DNA of 64,000 nucleotides from Pseudomonadota bacterium (lineage in GTDB: Bacteria > Pseudomonadota > Gammaproteobacteria > Burkholderiales > Rhodocyclaceae), in assembly GCA_018241725.1 (NCBI GenBank), contig JAFEDI010000077.1:62001-126000 (forward strand), in the 5' to 3' direction. Under the pieces are notes generated by a model. That model had not been told where the DNA came from and made no database searches. It was given only the letters and a program-made list of their open reading frames with translations. This document shows, in pieces, positions 40,046 through 50,600 of this stretch. Positions within the stretch are counted from its first letter, which is position 1. The number at the start of each line of letters is the position of its first letter. The position numbers and the translations under genes were made by a program.

Positions 40046-40095
40046 TCCACCCGTGCGGCCTCCCATCGAGGGGGGGCGCCCCGGGCCGGGCCGGA

Positions 40096-41352
40096 TCAAA
40101 CCTTGTAAGCAGGTAGACTCGCCGCCATCAAGGGCAGATTCAGGTGCAAGTGCAGGTAATCGGGCAAGCCGTTCCTGAACGGCGGCCAGTCCTCACCGGC
40201 AATCAACGGGCTGCACCAGGTCTTGAACGCCTCGGTCACGCCGAAGCCGTCCACCGCGATGAACTCCGGCGGTAGGGTACGCTCCAGATTGGCCACCTGC
40301 TCGAAGGGCTGCAGATTGGTCCGCCAGCGATAGGGCCGGTCCAGCACCCGATCGATACCGACAACACCCCGCTCGCCGGCCAGCGCCCGCCGTACAGCCG
40401 CCTTGCCAACGGCAAAAGCCTGGGCCGTATCCGTACGCGATGCCAGGTGTCGCGCAGAGCGTTGCAGATAATCGGCCAGCGCGTAATGCACCTTGTAACC
40501 AAGGCAGGAATGGATGCGCTCCGCCACCACTTCCCCAGCCCCGCCCAACTGGACGTAGCCCTTCTGATTGCGATCGAGCATGGCCAGGATCTGTCCGTCC
40601 GGGCCACGAATACCCTCAGCCACGACGATCGCGCAGGCACCGATGCGCTCGACGATCTCCTTCACTCGAGCCAGGAAGGCTGCTTCATCGAAGGGCACCT
40701 CGGGCAGCAGGATCAGATGCGGCGCCGCATCCTCCTCTTCCGCCGCCAGCGCGCAGGCCGCAGCCAACCAACCGGCGTTGCGCCCCATGACCTCCAGCAC
40801 GAAGGCGCGCCCAGCGCCGGTCGTCATCGCGGCGAGATCAAGTCCGACTTCCCGGATCGAAGTTGCCAGATACTTGGCCGCCGAACCGTACCCCGGACAA
40901 CAGTCGGTCAACACGATGTCGTTATCGACCGTCTTCGGCACCCCTACCACGGTCAGGGGATAGCCGCGCAGGTCTGCCGCAACCTGGATCTGGCGGCAGG
41001 TTTCCATCGACCCGTTGCCGCCGTTGTAGAGAAAGAAAGCGACATCATGGGCCGCCAGCACATCGAACAAGCGGTCGTACTGGGCCGGATTGCGCTCCAG
41101 CACATCCAGGTCGAATCGGCAGGACCCGAAAGCACCGCCCGGCGTCGCGCGCAGGCGGGCCAGGTCGGCATCGGACAAGGCCGCCGTGTCCAACAAGGTT
41201 TCCCGCAACACGCCCAGGATGCCGTTGCGGGCGGCCAACACACGGCCAACCGCATTGCCGGCCTGGCGTGCGGTCGCAATCACACCGGCCGCCGATGCAT
41301 TGATGACCGCAGTCACGCCGCCCGATTGCGCATAGAGCAGATTCTTCGCCAT
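40096..41352 (-). CDS. 6-phosphofructokinase, PPi-type clade
   Basis: This 418-aa enzyme belongs to the long PFK clade that often uses pyrophosphate. The motif PKTVDNDIVLTDCCPGYGS at 139 on carries the lysine seen in PPi-dependent enzymes (ATP enzymes have Gly), while GGNGS at 111-115 carries glycine where most PPi enzymes have aspartate. MGRNAGWLAAACALA forms the sugar-phosphate site. Donor choice is therefore unsettled. It neighbours adk in the same direction, separated by adk's terminator. Confidence 0.88.
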   Translation of the reverse strand: MAKNLLYAQSGGVTAVINASAAGVIATARQAGNAVGRVLAARNGILGVLRETLLDTAALSDADLARLRATPGGAFGSCRFDLDVLERNPAQYDRLFDVLAAHDVAFFLYNGGNGSMETCRQIQVAADLRGYPLTVVGVPKTVDNDIVLTDCCPGYGSAAKYLATSIREVGLDLAAMTTGAGRAFVLEVMGRNAGWLAAACALAAEEEDAAPHLILLPEVPFDEAAFLARVKEIVERIGACAIVVAEGIRGPDGQILAMLDRNQKGYVQLGGAGEVVAERIHSCLGYKVHYALADYLQRSARHLASRTDTAQAFAVGKAAVRRALAGERGVVGIDRVLDRPYRWRTNLQPFEQVANLERTLPPEFIAVDGFGVTEAFKTWCSPLIAGEDWPPFRNGLPDYLHLHLNLPLMAASLPAYKV

Positions 41353-41381
41353 CCAGGTCCCTTCCCCCGAACTACACCGCC

Positions 41382-41410
41382 AAAAAACAAAGGCCGGCTT
41401 GAAGCCGGCC
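41382..41410 (-). terminator. adk intrinsic terminator
   Basis: The arms GGCCGGC (41392-41398) and GCCGGCC (41404-41410) enclose five bases, with a T-rich tract after them on the minus strand (TTTGTTTTTT). It lies 23 bp after the adk stop, between adk and the phosphofructokinase gene. Confidence 0.88.
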
Positions 41411-41433
41411 CTTTGCGAGTGCGAACTGGGCGC

Positions 41434-42908
<1,475 letters not shown>

Positions 42909-42909
42909 G

Positions 42910-43098
42910 TCAGCGGGACTGGGCGATTTCTTCGTCGGTCAGCGGCCGCGCTTCTTCCTCCAGCATCACCGGGATGCCATCGCGAATCGGGTAAGCCAGG
43001 CGGGCGCTGATGCTCCACAACTCTTGCTTGTCCTTGTGGAAGTCGAGCGGACCTTTGGTAATCGGGCACACCAGGATTTCAAGCAGTCGGGGGTCCAT
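42910..43098 (-). CDS. Trm112 family protein
   Basis: This 62-aa protein has [20 protein letters not shown] and [20 protein letters not shown], the Trm112/YcaR signature. It retains only the first cysteine of the zinc site. The family is found between lpxK and kdsB across proteobacteria; eukaryotic homologues activate methyltransferases. The 5' end overlaps the lpxK 3' end by 20 bp. Confidence 0.88.
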   Translation of the reverse strand: MDPRLLEILVCPITKGPLDFHKDKQELWSISARLAYPIRDGIPVMLEEEARPLTDEEIAQSR

Positions 43099-44089
43099 CG
43101 AGCTTCTCCACAATCAGTTCCGCCGCGCCCGGCGCAACTTGCGCGCGGACCGGCCACACCCAGCTGTCGGCCGGGGCGAAAGGCGCGCATTTTACCGCAT
43201 CCTTCTCGGTCATCAGAAGCACATCGCCATCGGAAATTCCGAGATCGGCCGCAGTGAACACGTGATGGTCGGGAAATGGGCGCCGCAGAATGCTCAAGCC
43301 CAGCCCTTCGAGCTGGCTGAAGAAGCGCTCCGGGCGTCCGATGCCTGCCATCGCATGGATCCGGCGGCCACGGAAGGCGGCCGCCTCGCAACGCTCTTCA
43401 CGCCGCCCGAGCCGCTCGAACAGCGAACCGGCCAGCCCGAACTGGAACACCGGCACCGGGCGGACCTTTGCGGACAAGCCTTCCGACAAGGCACCGTGGG
43501 CCAGCACCAGCCCGGCTTCGCGCACTCGCCCCAGGCCTTCCCGTAGAGGCCCGGCCGGCAAACGCAAGCAATTTCCGAGTGTGGCTTCGTCCACCACCAC
43601 CACTTCCAGATCCCGTGCCAGACGGTAATGCTGGAGGCCATCGTCGGCAATCAGCACATTTACATCCGGATGAGCCTGAAGCAAGGCCTGCCCTGCCGCC
43701 GGGCGATCACGCCCGACGAAGACCGGACAGCCCGAGCGGGACGCCATCATCACCGGTTCGTCACCGAAGCGGGCCGGATCGCCATCGACCGGCACCGCGG
43801 CCACGCCTTCGACCGACCCACCGTAACCACGACTGACGATACCCGGCTTGAAGCCCCGGCGGCGCAAGAGCTCCACCAGCCACAGCGCGACGGGTGTCTT
43901 GCCACTTCCGCCGACGGCCACATTGCCAACGACGATGACCCGCACCGGTAGGCGGACGGACTTCAGGACGCCCAACGCAAAGAGCCGGCGACGCAAGCCC
44001 GCCAGCAATGCAAACAGCAGGGAAAGAGGAAAGAGGCTCCATGCGAGCGCCCCTCGGCTCTGCCAGAATCCGGGGGCGCTACGTGGCAT
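43079..44089 (-). CDS. lpxK: tetraacyldisaccharide 4'-kinase LpxK
   Basis: This 336-aa inner-membrane P-loop kinase adds the 4'-phosphate to lipid A. An N-terminal membrane-anchoring helix (about 15-30) is followed by the Walker A region [20 protein letters not shown] and the catalytic [13 protein letters not shown]-terminal [15 protein letters not shown] matches the family. It lies after exbB-exbD in the same orientation. Confidence 0.95.
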   Translation of the reverse strand: MPRSAPGFWQSRGALAWSLFPLSLLFALLAGLRRRLFALGVLKSVRLPVRVIVVGNVAVGGSGKTPVALWLVELLRRRGFKPGIVSRGYGGSVEGVAAVPVDGDPARFGDEPVMMASRSGCPVFVGRDRPAAGQALLQAHPDVNVLIADDGLQHYRLARDLEVVVVDEATLGNCLRLPAGPLREGLGRVREAGLVLAHGALSEGLSAKVRPVPVFQFGLAGSLFERLGRREERCEAAAFRGRRIHAMAGIGRPERFFSQLEGLGLSILRRPFPDHHVFTAADLGISDGDVLLMTEKDAVKCAPFAPADSWVWPVRAQVAPGAAELIVEKLDGPPTA

Positions 44090-44103
44090 GAATTACTGCA
44101 GAC

Positions 44104-44526
44104 TCAGTGCTGAGCAGCCTGAGTGGCGAAGGAAATGTGAATCAGCCCGGCCTGCTGCGCCGCCTGCATCACGTCGATGACACGCTGATGGATCGCCTTC
44201 GCATCCGCGTTGATGATGACCACCGGATCCTTGGCATTGGCGGGTGCCACGGCACGCAGCGCGGCGGCAATGGCGGCTACGTCGGTACCACTGACTGGAC
44301 GCTTGTTGACAACCACCTCACCGCCGGCGGTGACGGCCACGTTGATCTCGACCGGCTTGTCATCGCTGACCTGGGCGTCCGCTGTGGGCAAGTTGATCTC
44401 CAGCCCGGCAAAACGCGAATAGGTCGTGGTGAGCATCAGAAAGATGATGATCACCAGCAGCACATCAATCATCGGAATCAGGTTGATTTCCGGCTCCTCG
44501 CGGGAGCGGCCACGACTGAAGTTCAT
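44104..44526 (-). CDS. exbD: ExbD/TolR-family biopolymer transport protein
   Basis: This 140-aa protein has one transmembrane helix (about 17-37) starting with the conserved aspartate in INLIPMIDVLLVIIIFLML. The periplasmic part includes INLPTADAQ and VVIINADAKAIHQRVIDVMQ. With ExbB it forms the proton channel that energises TonB; the Asp is the proton relay. The exbB gene is 10 bp upstream. No tonB is adjacent. Confidence 0.92.
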   Translation of the reverse strand: MNFSRGRSREEPEINLIPMIDVLLVIIIFLMLTTTYSRFAGLEINLPTADAQVSDDKPVEINVAVTAGGEVVVNKRPVSGTDVAAIAAALRAVAPANAKDPVVIINADAKAIHQRVIDVMQAAQQAGLIHISFATQAAQH

Positions 44527-44536
44527 GGCTGGTGCC

Positions 44537-45142
44537 TCAACGACGCTCGCCGTGGATCAGTTCGACGAGACGGATGGCCTGCTGCTCCATCTCGATCACC
44601 AGGCCATCGACGGTGGCGCGGAAATGGCGCCAGAAGATCATGCTCGGAATCGCGATAACCAGGCCGAACCCGGTGTTGTAGAGCGCGATGGAGATACCGT
44701 GGGCCAGTTGCTGGGGATTGGAGCCGCCGGGAGCCTGGGATCCGAAGATCTCGATCATGCCGACGACCGTGCCGAACAGGCCCATCAGCGGGCTGATCGA
44801 TGCAATGGTGCCGAGGGTGGTCAGGAAACGCTCCAGATCGTGGGTTACCGCGCGACCGGTTTCCTCGATGGACTCCTTCATCACATCACGCGGGCTGCGC
44901 ACGTTGCGCAGACCTGCGGCCAGAACACGCCCCAAAGGGGAGCTGAGCGCCACGCGGTTCAGCATCTCCGGCGTCACGCCGCTCTGACGCATTTCGGCGA
45001 CGACTTTGTCCACCAGGCCATCGGGCAGGATTTTGCTGCGACGCAGCGTGATGAGCCGCTCAATGATCAAGGCCACGGCCACGATCGAAGCAAACAACAA
45101 GGGCCAGATCGGCCAGCCGGCAGCTTGAAGAATGGCGAACAC
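44537..45142 (-). CDS. exbB: ExbB/MotA/TolQ-family proton channel protein
   Basis: This 201-aa three-helix membrane protein begins at GTG 45142, preceded by AGGAG, with the first helix at about 10-28. The conserved TM2-TM3 motifs are present: TIASISPLMGLFGTVVGMIE and SIALYNTGFGLVIAIPSMIF. It pairs with the next gene, exbD, in the TonB energising complex. lpxK, Trm112 and kdsB follow in the same direction. Confidence 0.93.
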   Translation of the reverse strand: MFAILQAAGWPIWPLLFASIVAVALIIERLITLRRSKILPDGLVDKVVAEMRQSGVTPEMLNRVALSSPLGRVLAAGLRNVRSPRDVMKESIEETGRAVTHDLERFLTTLGTIASISPLMGLFGTVVGMIEIFGSQAPGGSNPQQLAHGISIALYNTGFGLVIAIPSMIFWRHFRATVDGLVIEMEQQAIRLVELIHGERR

Positions 45143-45222
45143 GCGAACGCTCCTGAGAATCGGACGAAGCCCATGACTCTAACCTGCCCCAGGTTGCAGA
45201 GCAACACATGGAGCGTGTCAGA

Positions 45223-45257
45223 CAATCCACAAATTCTGTGGATAACTTTGTGGATTG
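45223..45257. promoter_or_regulatory. DnaA-box cluster in a palindrome (exbB-xseA gap)
   Basis: A perfect DnaA box TGTGGATAA (reverse of TTATCCACA) at 45237-45245 is centred in an inverted repeat with arms CAATCCACAAA (45223-45233) and TTTGTGGATTG (45247-45257), each of which holds a 7/9 box. AT-rich sequence follows to about 45365. Replication genes are absent nearby, so this is probably regulatory or a DnaA titration site rather than the chromosome origin. Confidence 0.5.
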
Positions 45258-45440
45258 ATGCCAAGGGCGGGCGCTAAACCCGTAGTTTGTAAGGGTTTTT
45301 AGTGGTCGGGTCAAAAATGAGGCGACATACACATATGTTATAAATCAATCACTTACAAGTTTATCGGCAAGTCAAGGGCCTGAACTGGATTTTTTTGCCC
45401 CGCCATGGGCAGGATGTGGATTCCGTTAGAATCCGCCCCC

Positions 45441-46799
45441 ATGAACACCCCGCAAAGCAGCACCAAAGTCAACTCCGGCGAAGTCGTTTCCGTGTCCTGG
45501 CTCAACCGCGCGGCCCGCGAAGCGCTGGAAGGCAGCTTCCCGCTACTGTGGGTCGCCGGCGAGGTTTCGACCCTCACCCGCGCCGCCTCCGGGCATGTGT
45601 ACTTCACCCTCAAGGACGACCAGGCACAGGTGCGTTGCACCATGTGGCGCAACCGCGCGCAGTTGCTCGGCTTCCGCCTGGAGCACGGCATGCGCGTCGA
45701 AGTACGGGCCCTGGTGACGCTGTTCGAAGCCCGCGGGGATTACCAGCTGAATGTCGAGTCCATTCGCCAGGCCGGCATCGGTAATCTCTATGAGGCCTTC
45801 CTGCGTCTGAAGGCACGCCTGGAGGCGGAAGGTTTGTTCGACCTGGCGGGCAAGCGTCCGCTACCACGCTTTCCACAAGGTATTGCGGTCGTCACGTCTC
45901 CCCAGGCCGCTGCGTGGCGCGACGTGACTGCCGCACTGGCGCGCCGGGCGCCGCACGTTCGGCTCAGCCTGTATCCAAGTCTGGTCCAGGGGGCCGACGC
46001 GCCCGCCCAGATCGTCGCAGCCATCCGCCAGGCCGGCCTCCGCGCCCGGCAGGACGGCAACGATGTGCTTTTGCTGGTACGTGGCGGCGGCAGCCTGGAA
46101 GACCTCGCGGCCTTCAACGACGAAAGCGTCGCCCGGGCCGTTCGCGCGTGTCCCTTGCCGGTAGTGGTCGGCGTCGGCCACGAGACCGACGTGAGCATTG
46201 CAGACTTCGCTGCCGACCTGCGTGCGGCCACGCCGACCGCGGCAGCCGAGCTGGTCAGCGCCGGCTATGTAGAAGCACGGGATGGACTGGAACAATTGGC
46301 GCACCGCCTCAAGCGGGCGATGGAGCGACGCATGGAAAACGCCGCCCAGCGCCTCGACCGGACCGCCGCGCGCCTGATCCACCCCCGCCAGCGCCTGCAC
46401 GCCAGCCGGCTGCAGCTGGAGAATCTGCAGCAACGCCTGCAGGCCCGCATCACCCGGCAGATTGCGGCCCAACGGACGCGGGTCACCACACTGGAACTGC
46501 GCCTAGCCGCCCGCAGGCCCGATCTGGCCAGCCGGCAACAGAAGCTGAACATGCTGGAGCAAGGACTGCAGCGTGCCACGCACAAGCTGCTCGCCGACCG
46601 ACGAATGCAACTCAACACCCTGAACCAACATCTTGCCCACCTCGATCCCCGCGGCGTCCTGTCCCGCGGCTACAGCATCACGCGGGACGCCTCGGGGCAG
46701 ATCGTTCGCTCCGTCAAGGGGCTGGCACCAGGAGATCTCATCAGCGTCGAACTCCACGACGGCGTCGTAGATGCAAAGGTAGACAAGCATTCCGGCTAG
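45441..46799 (+). CDS. xseA: exodeoxyribonuclease VII large subunit
   Basis: This 452-aa nuclease subunit begins SVSWLNRAAREALEGSFPLL, with an N-terminal OB fold (LWVAGEVSTLTRAASGHVYF) and the catalytic domain with VLLLVRGGGSLEDLAAFNDE, VVVGVGHETDVSIADFAADL and RAATPTAAAELV. The C-terminal coiled-coil region is long and Gln/Arg rich. Exonuclease VII degrades single-stranded DNA; xseB is not in the window. The ATG at 45441 was chosen for the family start. Confidence 0.95.
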   Translation: MNTPQSSTKVNSGEVVSVSWLNRAAREALEGSFPLLWVAGEVSTLTRAASGHVYFTLKDDQAQVRCTMWRNRAQLLGFRLEHGMRVEVRALVTLFEARGDYQLNVESIRQAGIGNLYEAFLRLKARLEAEGLFDLAGKRPLPRFPQGIAVVTSPQAAAWRDVTAALARRAPHVRLSLYPSLVQGADAPAQIVAAIRQAGLRARQDGNDVLLLVRGGGSLEDLAAFNDESVARAVRACPLPVVVGVGHETDVSIADFAADLRAATPTAAAELVSAGYVEARDGLEQLAHRLKRAMERRMENAAQRLDRTAARLIHPRQRLHASRLQLENLQQRLQARITRQIAAQRTRVTTLELRLAARRPDLASRQQKLNMLEQGLQRATHKLLADRRMQLNTLNQHLAHLDPRGVLSRGYSITRDASGQIVRSVKGLAPGDLISVELHDGVVDAKVDKHSG

Positions 46800-46855
46800 T
46801 TGCGGTGCAAAATAGCGGATGGAACCGGCGACCGGATGAGGTACGCCGAGGCCGA

Positions 46856-46891
46856 TTGTGCAGAGAATCCAATCCCGACTAGAATAGTCGG
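46856..46891 (+). promoter_or_regulatory. sodB promoter overlapped by an IscR-like operator
   Basis: TTGTGC (46856-46861), an 18-bp spacer and TAGAAT (46880-46885) form a sigma70 promoter. A perfect inverted repeat CCGACTA-GAA-TAGTCGG (46875-46891) covers its -10. It matches the known IscR type 1 consensus (YYGACTRWWWYAGTCRR) at nearly every position, so an Rrf2-family Fe-S sensor would block the polymerase. Confidence 0.7.
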
Positions 46892-46918
46892 ACAATTTCC
46901 TACACCCCGGAGAAACAA

Positions 46919-47506
46919 ATGGCTCATACCCTGCCCGAACTGCCCTTCGCCAAGAACGCCCTGGCTCCCCACATTTCCGAAGAAACCTTCGAATACCACT
47001 ACGGCAAGCACCACCAAGCCTATGTGACCAACCTGAACAACCTCATCCCGGGCACCGAGTACGAAAACCTGTCCGTCGAAGAGACCTTCCTGAAGGCCCC
47101 TGCCGGCGGCATCTACAACAACGCCGCCCAGGTCTGGAACCACACCTTCTTCTGGAGCTCCCTCAAGCCGAACGGCGGCGGCGCTCCGGCTGGCGCGCTG
47201 GCTGACGCCATCAACGCCAAGTGGGGCTCCTTCGACGAGTTCAAGAAGGCCTTCCAGGCTTCCGCCGTCGGCAACTTCGGTTCCGGCTGGACCTGGCTGG
47301 TCAAGAAGGCCGACGGCTCCGTCGACATCGTCAACACCGGCGCTGCCGGCAACCCGCTGAAGAGCGGCGAAGGCAAGCCCCTGCTGACCATCGACGTGTG
47401 GGAACACGCCTACTACATCGACTACCGCAATGCCCGTCCCAAGTTCGTGGAAACCTTCCTGAACAGTCTGGCCAACTGGGACTTCGCTGCCGCCAACTTC
47501 GCCTGA
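46919..47506 (+). CDS. sodB: superoxide dismutase [Fe]
   Basis: This 195-aa iron superoxide dismutase begins MAHTLPELPFAKNALAPHIS; metal ligands lie in HYGKHHQAYV, WNHTFFW and VWEHAYYIDYRN. The GSGWTWLV and AAGNPL segments are typical of the Fe form. It is followed by a strong terminator at 47564-47608, and its promoter holds an IscR-like operator. Confidence 0.96.
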   Translation: MAHTLPELPFAKNALAPHISEETFEYHYGKHHQAYVTNLNNLIPGTEYENLSVEETFLKAPAGGIYNNAAQVWNHTFFWSSLKPNGGGAPAGALADAINAKWGSFDEFKKAFQASAVGNFGSGWTWLVKKADGSVDIVNTGAAGNPLKSGEGKPLLTIDVWEHAYYIDYRNARPKFVETFLNSLANWDFAAANFA

Positions 47507-47563
47507 TCGCGAAGCGGCTGCAGCCACCGGGAGCCTGGTGACCTGATAGGTCGCTGCTCCCGG

Positions 47564-47608
47564 AACAGCCCCGACACCGGCTCACGCCGTGTCGGGGCTG
47601 TTCTTTTT
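47564..47608 (+). terminator. sodB intrinsic terminator
   Basis: Arms of 14 bases (AACAGCCCCGACAC at 47564-47577 and GTGTCGGGGCTGTT at 47589-47602) pair perfectly around an 11-base loop and are followed by T residues to 47608. Confidence 0.93.
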
Positions 47609-47642
47609 GAGCACGTATTGAAGCGTGGAAGTGTGGCTTGTT

Positions 47643-47672
47643 GGGTTAACTGTATTTATATACAGTTAACCC
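47643..47672 (+). promoter_or_regulatory. LexA (SOS) box directly adjacent to the dnaE2 start
   Basis: CTGTATTTATATACAG (47650-47665) fits CTGT-N8-ACAG. It is embedded in a 30-bp palindrome with arms GGGTTAACTGTAT and ATACAGTTAACCC around TTAT. The palindrome ends at 47672, the base before the dnaE2 ATG, and no ribosome-binding sequence fits between, so the mRNA may be leaderless. Confidence 0.88.
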
Positions 47673-50600
47673 ATGCCCCAACAGGATCCTCCCGCTTTTG
47701 CCGAGCTCTGTGCCCGCTCCAACTTCAGCTTCCAGACCGGCGCCTCCCACCCGGAGGAGCTTGTCGAACAGGCCGCGGCCCTCGGCTATACCGCGCTGGC
47801 GCTGGCCGACGAATGCTCCATAGCCGGCGTCGTGCGGGCTTACGCTGCCTGGCAGGCGCGCAAGGAGCGGCTGCAGCTGATCGTCGGAACCCGCATCCAG
47901 CTGGACGACGGCCCGCAGCTCGTGCTGCTCGCCGAGAACCGGCTGGGTTACGGCCAGCTGTGCCGCCTCATCAGCCACGGCCGGCTGGCGACAGAAAAAG
48001 GCCAGTACCAGCTGCACCGGCACGATCTGAACGGCGACTTCGACCACTGCCTGGCCCTGCTGATTCCGCCGGACGCCGTATCCACCACACTCACGGACGA
48101 AGCCCGCTGGCTGGCTGCCCTTTTCCCTGGCAGGGCCTGGATCGCCGCCCTCCTCCCGATGGGCGCCGACGACCGCCGCCGACAGGCGTGGATCAGCGCA
48201 TCAGCACACGCCGCCGGCATCCCGGTCGCCAGCACCTGCGCACCTCTGATGCACCACCCGTCGCGCCAGCCCGTGGCCGATGTGTTGAGTGCACTGCGCC
48301 ATCATTGCAGCCTCGACGAGGCCGGCTACCGGCTGGCTGCCAATGCCGAACTCCACCTGCAGAGCCGCCAGCGCCTCGCCCGCCGTCACCCGCCGGAATG
48401 GCTGGCCGAAACCCTGGTGATCGCAGCTCGCTGCCACTGCCCGCTCGGCGAACTGGGCTACGAATATCCGGAGGAAATCGTGCCTTCCGGCGCCACGGCA
48501 GGATCCCACCTGCGCGAGCTGGTGGACGCCGGTCTGCGGCACCGTTACCCGCCGGCCGCGGACGAGCTGGATCAGGTCCCTGCCCAGATTCGCGCCCAGG
48601 CCGACAAGGAGCTCGCACTGATCATCGATCTCGGGTACGAGGCCTTCTTCCTCACCGTTGAGGACATCGTCCGCTTCGCCCGTAGCAAGAAGATCCTGTG
48701 TCAGGGCCGCGGTTCGGCGGCCAACTCGGTGGTGTGCTACGCGCTGGGCATCACCGCGGTCACGCCGGAGGACGGGCATCTGCTCTTCGAGCGCTTCGTG
48801 TCGAAGGAGCGCCGGGAACCGCCCGACATCGACGTGGACTTCGAACACGACCGGCGCGAGGAGGTCATCCAGTACATCTACCGCAAATACGGTCGGGACC
48901 GGGCCGCCCTGGCCGCCACAGTGATCCGCTACCGTCCCCGCAGCGCCCTCCGTGATGCGGGCCGTGCCCTCGGCTTTGATCTCGGCCAACTGGAACAGCT
49001 CAGCCGCCGCCTGGCCTGGTGGGACGGCAGCCGGGTGGCACCGGAACGCCTGCGCGAAGCCGGCCTCGACCCGGACGCCCCACGCACGCAACTGCTGCTC
49101 AAAGTCGCCAACACACTCGTCGGCTTCCCCCGTCACCTGTCCCAGCACGTCGGCGGCTTCGTGATTTCCCGCGGACCGCTGGCTGAACTGGTCCCGGTCG
49201 AAAACGCCGCCATGACCGAACGCACAGTCATTCAGTGGGACAAGGACGACCTGGAAACCCTCGGGCTGCTGAAAGTGGACGTGCTGGCCCTCGGCATGCT
49301 GTCGGCGATCCGCCGCAGCCTGGACCTCATCTCCCGCTGGCGCGGCCGCTCCTTCACGGTAGCCGACATCCCGCGGGAGCAGGCCCCCGTCTACGACATG
49401 TTGTGCGAAGCCGACGCCATGGGCGTCTTCCAGGTGGAGTCCCGGGCCCAGCTGAGCATGCTGCCCCGCCTGAGGCCCCGTACCTACTACGATCTGGTCG
49501 TCGAGGTGGCCATCGTCCGGCCCGGGCCGATCCAGGGCGGCATGGTCCATCCCTACCTGCAGGCGCGGGAAAAGGTAGCCCGTCAGGAGCCCATCGACTA
49601 CCCGCAGCCGGAGATCGAGCCGGTCCTGTCCCGCACCTACGGCGTGCCAATCTTCCAGGAGCAGGTCATGCAACTGGCGATGGTCGCTGCCGGCTTCAGC
49701 CCCGGCGACGCCGATCAACTGCGCCGTTCCATGGGCGCCTGGGGACGCAAAGGCGACCTGCAGCACTATCAGGAGCGCCTGACGACCGGCATGCTTGATC
49801 GCGGGTACCCGCGGGAATTCGCCGAGGCGCTGTGCCGGCAGATCCAGGGCTTCGGCAGCTACGGTTTCCCGGAATCCCACGCGGCCAGCTTCGCACTGCT
49901 GGTCTATGTTTCCGCCTGGCTCAAACGGTTTGAGCCAGCAGCCTTCCTGTGCGGCCTCCTCAACAGCCAGCCGATGGGCTTCTACGGGCCGTCCCAACTG
50001 ATCCAGGATGCCCGTCGCCACCATGTCGAAGTCCGGCCGGCCGATGTCGGCGCCAGCGAGTGGGAGTGCACGCAGGAAGCCTCCAGCAGCGCCCCGGACA
50101 TCCCCGCTGCCCGCCTCGGTCTGCGCCTCGTCAAGGGCTTCAATGCCGCCGCCGCAGAGCGCATCGTCGCCACCAGGCAGGACGGTGCCTTCCTGTCGGT
50201 GGACGACCTCACACGCCGGGCCGGACTCGATCCCGAAGAACTCCGCGCGTTGGCATCCGCCGGTGCCCTCGCCAGCCTGGCCGGCCACCGGCGCCAGGCC
50301 TGGTGGGCCGCCAGCGGCGCCCAGGCAGCTCCCGGCCTGCTCCACCAGGTGCCGCTGGCCGACGACAGCCTCGCCCTGCCCGCCCCCAGCGAAACCCAGG
50401 ATCTGATCGCCGACTATGCGCGCCTGGGTTTCAGCCTGGGGCGGCATCCACTGCTCTTCCTGCGCCCCCGCTTACGGGCCGAACGCTTCCTGACCGCGAC
50501 AGAGATTTCCAACTGCCCGGACCGCAAGCTGGCCCGGGCAATTGGCATCGTCACCTGCCGCCAGCGTCCGGGCACGGCCAAGGGCACGATGTTCGTCACC

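Noticed and set aside
45060-45332. Small frame upstream of exbB
   Set aside because: It overlaps exbB out of frame and resembles nothing; the region is better read as intergenic DNA with DnaA boxes.
45143-45440. Chromosome origin at the DnaA-box cluster
   Set aside because: No dnaA, dnaN, gyrB, rpmH or gidA is nearby; three boxes are too few. Kept only as a regulatory or titration site.
48201-50447. 748-codon open frame opposite dnaE2
   Set aside because: The composition follows dnaE2 third-position bias; no recognisable domain or start signals.
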